A DNA stretch of 8,567 bases from Actinomycetota bacterium (GTDB lineage: Bacteria > Actinomycetota > Acidimicrobiia > Acidimicrobiales > Aldehydirespiratoraceae): assembly GCA_012271125.1 (NCBI GenBank), contig JAAXHB010000078.1, positions 1 through 8,567 of the forward strand, read 5' to 3'. The position numbers and the translations under genes were made by a program. Below are positions 1 to 6,245 of the stretch, piece by piece. The notes beneath the pieces were generated by a model that worked only from the letters and a program-made list of their open reading frames with translations, was not told the origin of the DNA and searched no databases. Every line of letters begins with the position of its first letter. Positions within the stretch are counted from its first letter, which is position 1.

Positions 1-1
1 C

Positions 2-370
2 TGGAGTATCCCTCGAGCGTTGGATTTTCTTGCCTATGTAGGCGGTAACGATCTTGTTTCGCTCTTCAGTCCACAGCGTTACCTGGGTTTTGTGGTCAAA
101 ATGATGGCAGCCTTCGGTGTGGCATTTCAGTTCCCAATCGCTCTCATCACGCTTCAAGCTGTCGGTCTTGTCAAGAATCGCACTTTACGCAAGAACCGTT
201 CTTACTCGCTGGTTGGGATAGTGGCTCTAGTTGCGATACTCACCCCCAGCGGTGATCCCTTCACGTTGGTAGTTCTCAGTGTGCCTATGTACGCCTTCTA
301 TGAAATCGCAATCCTGTATGGTCGCATCTCCGCCAACCGCAAAGAACGCAAAAATGAAACCCACGAATGA
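2..370 (+). CDS. tatC: Sec-independent protein translocase TatC, C-terminal part (5' end outside window)
   Basis: This is the last 122 codons of TatC, the polytopic membrane protein that binds twin-arginine signal peptides of folded export substrates and works with TatA. The frame is open from position 2; the TTG at 20 is internal, because the preceding codons (WSIPRAL) already fit the family. Visible residues 28-57 form a membrane segment with the typical FGVAFQFP core, residues 68-81 form another ending in the conserved TP, and residues 86-109 form the last one with a PMYAFYEIAILYGR ending. A short charged cytoplasmic tail rich in R, K and E follows. The stop codon overlaps the helicase start as ATGA (367-370), so translation is probably coupled. 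In mycobacteria tatC also sits directly before helY (established synteny), which supports both calls. The upstream part and its promoter are not visible. Confidence 0.93.
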   Translation, partial: WSIPRALDFLAYVGGNDLVSLFSPQRYLGFVVKMMAAFGVAFQFPIALITLQAVGLVKNRTLRKNRSYSLVGIVALVAILTPSGDPFTLVVLSVPMYAFYEIAILYGRISANRKERKNETHE

Positions 371-2541
371 CATCCACGCCATCTAACAGTTTCACGCCTG
401 ATGCGTTCCAACAAGAGGCAATGTCACACATCGACGCCGGACGTTCCGCCCTTGTATGCGCTCCAACCGGCTCCGGCAAGACCTTCGTCGCCGAATACGC
501 AATAGAACAAGCCCTAGCCAAGGGACAGCGAGCCTTCTACACCACCCCAATCAAGGCACTCTCAAACCAAAAGTTTCGAGATTTCATAGAACGCTTTGGC
601 ACAGACCGTGTCGGCCTTCTCACCGGCGACAATGTCATTCGCGGCGACGCAAACATTGTGGTAATGACAACCGAAGTGCTTCGCAACATGTTGTATGCCG
701 AACGTGTCGACCCCAACCTCGGAGTTGTCGTGCTTGACGAAGTCCATTATCTCGCTGACACATATCGTGGCCCTGTATGGGAAGAGGTCATCTTGAACCT
801 CGCCTCAAATGTGGCATTGGTCTGTCTGTCCGCAACGGTCTCGAATTTCAAAGAACTCGGCGGCTGGCTTAAATCCGTTCGAGGCGACGTAGGCGTTGTC
901 ACCGAGCATCGCCGTGTAGTGCCGCTATTGAACATGTATTGCGCCACTCGCAAAGCCAACCGAGAAATTGTCCTAATAGAAACTCTTAAAGGCAATAACG
1001 CGAATTCTGAAGGCTTGAAGTTTGATGTCCCGCCCAAGTTATTGATGTCTGGCCGCAACAACCGTGGCGGCTACAGAGGCAGGCGCGGCCCATCCAGAGA
1101 ACTCTTAGAACGCCTGCCTTTCCGCACTCCCAAAGCCGACTCTTTGCTAATGGAAATGCAAGAACGCGAACTACTGCCAGCAATCTGGTTTGTTTTCAGC
1201 CGTAAGGGATGCGAAAAAGAAGCACAAAAACTCATGGATCGAAGAGTGAGCTTCAACACTCCAGGACAATCCGAACAAGTTATGAGCATTGTCGAAGCCG
1301 GCTTAGAACAAATCAGCGAAACCGACCGCGTGACCTTAGATGTCGACAATTGGATCGACATGTTAAAAGTCGGCATCGCTGTGCACCATGCGGGATTAGT
1401 CCCTGTATTCAAAGAGATCGTTGAACGCTGTTTCATCGGAGGACTAATCAAGGTCGTGTTTGCCACAGAGACACTTGCGTTAGGCGTGAACATGCCAGCA
1501 CGCAGCGTCATCATTGAAAAGCTCAAAAAATACGACGGACGCTCAATGGTCAGTCTCACTCCAGCCGAATATGCCCAAATGTCAGGCCGTGCCGGACGCA
1601 GAGGCATCGACGATCAAGGACATGCCATCGTCTTATGGTCTCCAACGACGAGATTTCACGATGTCGCATCCCTAGCGGGCAGTCGCTCATTTCGACTGGA
1701 GTCAGCGTTTCGCCCCACCTACAACATGGCAGTCACGTTGTTAAATCGCATGCCGCCTGAGCGTGCCAGGGATCTGATTGAACGTTCTTTTTCCCAATAT
1801 CAGAATCGTTCCACATCAGGCGACTCTCTGTCACCGCGTCTGTCCAACCTATTTGACTCGGTGGTAGCAGTTCTTCGTCAACGCGGGCATCTCAAAGGTT
1901 GGGACGTCACCGACTCCGGCAATCTCTTGGAAGGCATTTACCACGAATCTGATCTAGTTATCACCGACGCCATAACCGCGGGCATTTTCGAAGGGTTAGA
2001 ACCCGTCGATTTAGGTGCGCTGCTGTCATGTTTCATATATGAACGCCGTCAGGCAGGGCCGCCGCCTAAGCCAGTGTCATTGTCGCCGGAGTTGGCAAAG
2101 CGAGTCAAGGCCATATCCACGCTGGTGCGTGAAGTAAGAGAGCTTGAGCGTGGCGAGCGGTTGCCGCTCACCAAACCAGTAGATGACGGTTTCACGCTGG
2201 TGATAGCCGACTGGGTTAAAGGCAGTGACCTTGAAGTAGTGCTCGCTAGCCATGAGCATCGAAACCGCAACTCGCGCAATAGTTCAATGAGTCCAGGTGA
2301 ATTCGTACGAAATGTCAAGCAGATTGTTGATTTGGCTCGACGCATTGCCGTGGTCGCACCAGGTGCATCAGTAGCAGAATCAGCCAAGCAGCTCGCTATC
2401 GCCGCCAATAGAGGAGTGGTGGCGCTTTCAGGCAAGTTAGACATGGGCACCGATAACACCAATGACGGTGCTGCTGATAATGCTGATGACATAGCGCTTG
2501 AACTTGCCTTACTTGAACAACTCGCCACCACCCATGATTGA
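367..2541 (+). CDS. helY: HelY-type DEAD/DEAH-box helicase (Ski2/Mtr4-like superfamily 2)
   Basis: The 724-residue protein is an ATP-dependent superfamily 2 helicase, presumably acting on RNA in the cytoplasm. Motifs in order: FTPDAFQ near residues 9-15 (substrate/adenine region), Walker A APTGSGKT at 32-39, DEVH box at 124-127, SAT at 155-157, HHAGLVP at 340-346, TETLALGVNMPAR at 367-379, and motif VI QMSGRAGRRG at 404-413. The Ski2/Mtr4 hallmarks HHAG and LALGVNMP separate it from DnaG-linked or RecQ helicases. The C-terminal third (about 545-720) fits a helical DSHCT-type domain. An RG-rich insert (about 225-244) may add nucleic-acid contacts. It appears shorter than mycobacterial HelY (roughly 900 residues by recollection). 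The ATG overlaps the tatC stop, with no strong Shine-Dalgarno. Its stop TGA lies in a repeated CATGATTGA stop/start sequence. The precise substrate is unknown. Confidence 0.93.
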   Translation: MTSTPSNSFTPDAFQQEAMSHIDAGRSALVCAPTGSGKTFVAEYAIEQALAKGQRAFYTTPIKALSNQKFRDFIERFGTDRVGLLTGDNVIRGDANIVVMTTEVLRNMLYAERVDPNLGVVVLDEVHYLADTYRGPVWEEVILNLASNVALVCLSATVSNFKELGGWLKSVRGDVGVVTEHRRVVPLLNMYCATRKANREIVLIETLKGNNANSEGLKFDVPPKLLMSGRNNRGGYRGRRGPSRELLERLPFRTPKADSLLMEMQERELLPAIWFVFSRKGCEKEAQKLMDRRVSFNTPGQSEQVMSIVEAGLEQISETDRVTLDVDNWIDMLKVGIAVHHAGLVPVFKEIVERCFIGGLIKVVFATETLALGVNMPARSVIIEKLKKYDGRSMVSLTPAEYAQMSGRAGRRGIDDQGHAIVLWSPTTRFHDVASLAGSRSFRLESAFRPTYNMAVTLLNRMPPERARDLIERSFSQYQNRSTSGDSLSPRLSNLFDSVVAVLRQRGHLKGWDVTDSGNLLEGIYHESDLVITDAITAGIFEGLEPVDLGALLSCFIYERRQAGPPPKPVSLSPELAKRVKAISTLVREVRELERGERLPLTKPVDDGFTLVIADWVKGSDLEVVLASHEHRNRNSRNSSMSPGEFVRNVKQIVDLARRIAVVAPGASVAESAKQLAIAANRGVVALSGKLDMGTDNTNDGAADNADDIALELALLEQLATTHD

Positions 2542-2602
2542 AGCCCAACGTAATCCCCACCCCGCACCTTGCTTCTTAACAACCCGCACTCCCCACTCAT
2601 GA
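2534..2602 (+). CDS. Possible coupled mini-ORF 1 in the repeat (22 codons)
   Basis: ATG at 2534 overlaps the helicase stop by 8 nt and opens a 22-codon frame starting MIEAQRN, which resembles the start of the downstream kinase-like protein (MIEARRN). It ends at TGA 2600-2602, overlapping the next ATG (2599) as ATGA. There is no Shine-Dalgarno, and the peptide is Pro/His/Thr-rich with no recognisable domain. It is most simply a relic of duplication of the gene start. If translated, it would pass ribosomes from helY towards the next gene. Protein function is not claimed. Confidence 0.25.
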   Translation: MIEAQRNPHPAPCFLTTRTPHS

Positions 2603-2649
2603 TTGAAGCTCAACGTAATCCCCACCCCGCACCCCTCACTCATGATTGA
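2599..2649 (+). CDS. Possible coupled mini-ORF 2 in the repeat (16 codons)
   Basis: ATG at 2599 starts a 16-codon frame, again MIEAQRN and then Pro-rich, ending in THD and TGA at 2647-2649. The helicase also ends in THD-stop. The stop overlaps the preferred kinase-like start ATG2642 by 8 nt, exactly as the helicase stop overlaps ATG2534. Its frame differs from that of the kinase-like gene. Like mini-ORF 1 it is probably a duplication relic that may still couple translation. Confidence 0.25.
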   Translation: MIEAQRNPHPAPLTHD

Positions 2650-3241
2650 GGCTCGTCGTAACCGTGAAGGTTGGGGAGCAGATTTTGGCACAACAGACCA
2701 AATGCCTTCTGACTTGCCTGTCGTTCACAGCGACACACAGCTCGCCAACCTCTTAAGTCAAGGCATCAACCAAGTCCATCTTGTAGGCGGCGATTTGGCA
2801 CGCACACTCGGTGTGGCACAGCTATCTCAAAGTCAATCAACTCTCACCAATATCGATGCCGCCAAAGTCACCGTCAATAACTCTCAACACTGGTTCGTGG
2901 CCCACCTCATCGCACGTCGCAGCTGGTGGCGCGGTCGAATAGTCGCCGTCGCCAATGCATCCTTCTACAAAGATTGGAACATAGCTCCACGCACTCACCC
3001 CGGCGACAGCCTCCTTGACATTCTTGACGCTGACCTCCCGCTAAAAGTGCGCTTAGCTGCCCGCAAACGTCTTGTCCTAGGAACCCATGTGCCCCACCCA
3101 GATATTTCCCAACGCCGAGTCACCGAAGCCGTCATCGAATTAGTAACTCCAGCCGACCTCTACATAGACGGTAAACACTTAACCCGAGCAGATCATTTCA
3201 GCGTCGAGGTGGTGCCTAATGCAATAGAGGCATGGTTCTAG
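2642..3241 (+). CDS. Diacylglycerol/lipid kinase-like protein lacking the nucleotide-binding GGDGT motif
   Basis: The 199-residue protein resembles the C-terminal half of the bacterial diacylglycerol/YegS lipid kinase family. Residues 99-127 (IVAVANASFYKDWNIAP, then GDSLLDILDA) follow the family pattern of an N-glycine/asparagine turn, iaPxA and DGxLDv. LGTH at 146-149, DGK at 176-178 and FSVEVVP at 186-192 match the family's closing strands. The N-terminal catalytic subdomain is missing or reduced. Instead of GGDGT there is GGDLARTLGV (49-58), as if GGD and the FARTLG segment were joined. It is therefore probably not an active ATP-dependent kinase and may bind lipid or act as a partner. ATG2642 is chosen because it gives MIEARRN; an in-frame TTG at 2603 would add 13 low-complexity residues read from the repeat. 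No Shine-Dalgarno is visible. It ends 1 nt before the next gene. Confidence 0.6.
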   Translation: MIEARRNREGWGADFGTTDQMPSDLPVVHSDTQLANLLSQGINQVHLVGGDLARTLGVAQLSQSQSTLTNIDAAKVTVNNSQHWFVAHLIARRSWWRGRIVAVANASFYKDWNIAPRTHPGDSLLDILDADLPLKVRLAARKRLVLGTHVPHPDISQRRVTEAVIELVTPADLYIDGKHLTRADHFSVEVVPNAIEAWF

Positions 3242-3242
3242 A

Positions 3243-4472
3243 ATGCGCGCCATGTCGCAGGCTGCCAGTGTTTCCTCCAGGGCCGATGTTGACGCCCTCA
3301 AGCAACAAGTTTGTGCCGCAGTTGACGCTCTCGCTCCGCAGTTGATCGACATCTCACACCAGCTACATGCCAACCCTGAACTTGCCTTTGAAGAGCATTT
3401 TGCCCACGAACTACTAACCGAAGCCGTCCAATCCCACGGGCTGGACGTTCAACGCAGCGCATATGGCCTCGACACCGCTTTTGAAGCCCGCACTCCGTCA
3501 TATGGCACCGGTGCCACAGTCGCCATGATCTGCGAATACGACGCCCTCCCAGGCATCGGCCACGCCTGCGGACACAACATCATCGCCGCTGCCGGCCTCG
3601 GCGCAGGGCTCGCCGCTGCAGTTGTTGCCGAACAAGCCCAAGGCCAAGTCGCTGTTTTCGGTACCCCCGCTGAGGAAGGCGGTGGCGGCAAAGAACTCAT
3701 GATGCGCGAGGGTGCCTTTGCCGATGTGGATGTCGCCATGATGATCCACCCTGCCAACCATGACCTCCCCAAGTTCGACGCCGTCGCGGTCCATCGTGTC
3801 ACTGCCAAATACACCGGCCAAGCAGCCCATGCTTCTGCAGCTCCCGAACATGGCCGCAACGCCCTCGACGCTGCCGTGCTCGGCTACAACGCCATCGCTG
3901 CCCTGCGCCAACACATCCACACCTACGAACGCATACACGGCGTGTTCACCGATGGAGGCGACAAGCCAAACATCGTCCCGGCATCGGCTGCAGCCGAATG
4001 GTATGTGCGCTCGAAAAACCTCGCTCAACTCGAGCCGCTGAAAGAACGAGTCACAAAATGTCTGCTCGCAGGTGCCGAAGCTGCCGGGTGCGAGGTTGAA
4101 CTGACCTGGGCCGATCCGCCTTATGCCGACATGAACGACATTGACTCGCTAGTCCACGTCTATTGTAAAAACATCGCCAACCTCGGTCGGGATTTCTCCA
4201 CCGGCGACGACGCCCACGTCGTCGGCAGCACCGATATGGGCAACGTCAGCTACAAAGTCCCCTCTATTCATCCGATGATCAAGGTGTCACCTGCAGACGT
4301 CCCAATTCATACGCCTGATTTCGCTAACTACGCCCAAGGTCCCGAGGGTGATGCCGCTGTCATTGACGGAGCAAAAGCCCTCGCCATGACCGCAGTCGAC
4401 TGCTGGTTTGACGGCACCACTCTTGAAACCAGCAAAACCGAGTTCGCCGAGCTCACATCTAAGTTTGCATAA
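3243..4472 (+). CDS. M20 family metallo-amidohydrolase (ACY1L2/PM20D2-like)
   Basis: The 409-residue zinc or manganese hydrolase would cleave an amide bond in an N-acyl amino acid, a p-aminobenzoyl-glutamate-type compound or a dipeptide. It starts with LHANPELAFEE (41-51), then EYDALPGIGHACGHN (98-112) with likely metal ligands C109 and H111. AEEGGGGK (143-150) follows, with catalytic/metal E144-E145, then MIHP (167-170) with H169. A dimerisation lid begins near KYTGQAAHAS (189-198), and the closing ligand region has STDMGNVSYKVPSIHP (329-344, H343). The CEYDALPGIGHACGH form is typical of the aminoacylase-1-like-2 branch, though the substrate cannot be read from sequence. ATG3243 lies 12 nt after AGAGG (3226-3230) and 1 nt after the previous stop. 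ATG3252 in the same frame is an alternative. There is no signal peptide, so it should be cytoplasmic. Confidence 0.9.
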   Translation: MRAMSQAASVSSRADVDALKQQVCAAVDALAPQLIDISHQLHANPELAFEEHFAHELLTEAVQSHGLDVQRSAYGLDTAFEARTPSYGTGATVAMICEYDALPGIGHACGHNIIAAAGLGAGLAAAVVAEQAQGQVAVFGTPAEEGGGGKELMMREGAFADVDVAMMIHPANHDLPKFDAVAVHRVTAKYTGQAAHASAAPEHGRNALDAAVLGYNAIAALRQHIHTYERIHGVFTDGGDKPNIVPASAAAEWYVRSKNLAQLEPLKERVTKCLLAGAEAAGCEVELTWADPPYADMNDIDSLVHVYCKNIANLGRDFSTGDDAHVVGSTDMGNVSYKVPSIHPMIKVSPADVPIHTPDFANYAQGPEGDAAVIDGAKALAMTAVDCWFDGTTLETSKTEFAELTSKFA

Positions 4473-4481
4473 GGCCCTGTT

Positions 4482-6245
4482 TTGACGCTGTCACGTGACA
4501 TATACGCCGTTGAAGAGTTCACCGAAGATGAAGCCCAGGTCCTGCGCCGCTACTTCACTAACGTCGACAAGCCGGTATTTGCCCTAAAAAACCTGCCCGA
4601 AGTCGTCAAAGGTGCACTCTTTGCCCGCTACTCCAGAACACACCTAAGCCTGCGCCGCCTTTTCCTCGATGAATTCGCCGACGACGTTGAATCAGAAGGT
4701 CAAACTCGAACCGATGACCCCGATATAACCGGCGTCGGTCTACAACATGCCCAAGAGCTCTACGACCGTGTCTTTTTCGACTACGGCGACGACTCCGTAG
4801 CCCAGCTCGGCGGCGTGCATCTGGCATGCGAACAGTCGTCCAACCTGTTAACCAAGGTTCTCGAATGGGGCAGGATCATGTCCTACCTTGAGCAAAGCAC
4901 CCGCTACATCGTTTATGACCAGCGAATCTCCGGCAGATACCGGTTCTTTCGTCCGCCTGAGCTGATGAAATCGCCGCTCGCTGCTCGCTATGTCGGCGAC
5001 ATGGATCGCATGTTCGACGACTACTCGACATTTGCCAAATCCATGAACACGTATTTCGCGGCCAATCTTCCGCGCAACGAAGGTGAATCCGAACTCGCTC
5101 ACCGTCGAGCAGTCCGCGCCAAAGCACTTGACGCCATTCGCGGAGTGCTACCTGCCGCAACCCTCAGCAATGTCGGCATCTACGGCAGTGGCCAGGGATA
5201 CGAAGCCCTGTTGTTGCGAATGCGTGCCCACCCGCTGCCAGAGGTTCGCAATTACTCCGATCTCATGTTGGCCGAGCTGCGCAAGATCATCCCATCATTT
5301 CTGCGACGAGTGGACGTGCCAGATAGGGGAGTGGTCACCAGCCGCTACCTACAAGACAATGCTGAAGCCTCACAACGCATAGCTAACCTGCGCCTAAGCG
5401 ACCCCAGCGCAACCACAATGGCCGATGCAGACATCGGTAACAATGCTGCAGACTCCAGCAACAACACCAAAGACACCTCCGCTGACAACGCCGTGCGTCT
5501 CCTTGACTTCGACCCCGACGGTGAAGACAAGATGATCGCCGCCATGTTGTACCCCCACTCGTCGCTTCCCGAACATGAAATCGCCGAACAGGTCGCCAAC
5601 ATGACCCCAGCCGAACGCATGGAGATCGTCAACGCCTACTGCGGTGAGCGCACTAACCGCCGACACAAGCCCGGTCGAGCCCTCGAACGCACCAGCTACC
5701 GCTTCGAAGTCCTGTCCGATTACGGCGCATTCCGCGACCTGCAACGTCACCGAATGCTCACCATCGACTGGCAGCCACTGTCACCCAAACACGGTTATTA
5801 CCTCGGCGCAGACCTCATCGACGCCGGCGTCGCCCCCGCCTTCAGTGACGCCATGGAACGCTCAGCAGCCCTATATGAGACCCTTGCCGAAGACTTCGGA
5901 GAGCAAGCCCCCTATGCGGTGGCGCTGGCATATCGCATCCGCTATGTCATGCAAATGAACGCCCGCGAAGCCATGCACATGATCGAGCTACGCACCGCCC
6001 CCCAGGGCCATCCCTCGTATCGCTGGGTCTGTCAGCAGATGCACAACCTGATCGCCAACCAAGCCGGCCACACCGCAGTGGCGGCCATGATGACCTTTGT
6101 GGACCTCAGCTCCGACGCTGGCCTCGGCCGTCTCCAAGCAGAAATCCGAACAGAAGCCAAGGCAACAGCACAAATGGCGTCTAATATCCGCCCGCATCCC
6201 AATCTCGTAACGACAGGAGGTGAGGACCATAAGCCCGCAAGCTGA
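4482..6245 (+). CDS. Tandem two-domain FAD-dependent thymidylate synthase-like protein (ThyX-like)
   Basis: The 587-residue protein contains two ThyX-fold halves; a classical ThyX is a single domain of roughly 220-250 residues that forms tetramers. In the N-half, EWGR131 is followed by seven residues and S139-TRY, matching the R-X7-S-x-RY part of the ThyX signature without RH. RGVLPAATLSN (220-230) and LRMR (245-248) match the downstream nucleotide-binding helix region. In the C-half, DLQRHR (419-424) keeps RHR, but the serine position is P432. NAREAMHMIELR (493-504) matches the conserved NAR...LR segment. A low-complexity linker rich in A, D, N, S and T (about 307-337) separates them. Related long proteins are annotated as FAD-dependent thymidylate synthases, but synthase activity is uncertain with the signature split. 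The start is TTG4482, the only usual start after the in-frame TAA at 4470, with a weak AAGG at 4471-4474. Confidence 0.82.
   Translation: MTLSRDIYAVEEFTEDEAQVLRRYFTNVDKPVFALKNLPEVVKGALFARYSRTHLSLRRLFLDEFADDVESEGQTRTDDPDITGVGLQHAQELYDRVFFDYGDDSVAQLGGVHLACEQSSNLLTKVLEWGRIMSYLEQSTRYIVYDQRISGRYRFFRPPELMKSPLAARYVGDMDRMFDDYSTFAKSMNTYFAANLPRNEGESELAHRRAVRAKALDAIRGVLPAATLSNVGIYGSGQGYEALLLRMRAHPLPEVRNYSDLMLAELRKIIPSFLRRVDVPDRGVVTSRYLQDNAEASQRIANLRLSDPSATTMADADIGNNAADSSNNTKDTSADNAVRLLDFDPDGEDKMIAAMLYPHSSLPEHEIAEQVANMTPAERMEIVNAYCGERTNRRHKPGRALERTSYRFEVLSDYGAFRDLQRHRMLTIDWQPLSPKHGYYLGADLIDAGVAPAFSDAMERSAALYETLAEDFGEQAPYAVALAYRIRYVMQMNAREAMHMIELRTAPQGHPSYRWVCQQMHNLIANQAGHTAVAAMMTFVDLSSDAGLGRLQAEIRTEAKATAQMASNIRPHPNLVTTGGEDHKPAS
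6215..6223 (+). promoter_or_regulatory. Perfect 9-nt Shine-Dalgarno AGGAGGTGA inside the thyX-like 3' end
   Basis: AGGAGGTGA is fully complementary to the standard bacterial 16S rRNA 3' end and is much the strongest ribosome binding site in the window. The standard start GTG6220 overlaps its last core G, so the site cannot serve that codon. Eight nucleotides after AGGAGG, at 6229-6231, lies the in-frame codon ATA, the only start-like codon at ideal distance. This site therefore bears directly on the start of the downstream gene. Confidence 0.8.

Larger units (their letters stand above)
2534..2663 (+). repeat. Degenerate tandem repeat of the gene-junction sequence (three copies)
   Basis: A 35-nt unit beginning ATGATTGAAGC occurs at 2534-2568 and again at 2599-2633 with a single difference (C/T at the 12th base). 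A third, diverged copy at 2642-2663 (18 of 22 bases matching) is the actual 5' end of the downstream kinase-like gene. A second element, CCCGCACYCCYCACTC, precedes both ATG2599 and ATG2642. Spacing is 65 and then 43 nt, so this is not a simple fixed-period array. All three copies carry ATGATTGA, which combines a start codon with a TGA in another frame. This suggests local duplication of an originally overlapping helY stop/next-gene start. Confidence 0.85.

Noticed and set aside
1071..1607. 178-codon antisense frame within helY
   Set aside because: The sense strand carries intact helicase motifs throughout, and the antisense product has no recognisable domain.
2603..2641. TTG2603 as start of the kinase-like gene
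   Set aside because: The 13 added residues are read from the repeat (out of phase with its mini-ORFs) and look like low-complexity sequence. ATG2642 gives the MIEA start mirrored in the repeat copies.
2534..2663. CRISPR array or riboswitch at the repeated junction
   Set aside because: There are only two near-identical copies, with unequal spacing, and the third copy is coding. No stem-forming aptamer features were seen.
3449..4028. Long antisense frames within the M20 gene
   Set aside because: The sense product has all expected metal-ligand motifs. The antisense frames come from low stop frequency in GC-rich coding sequence.
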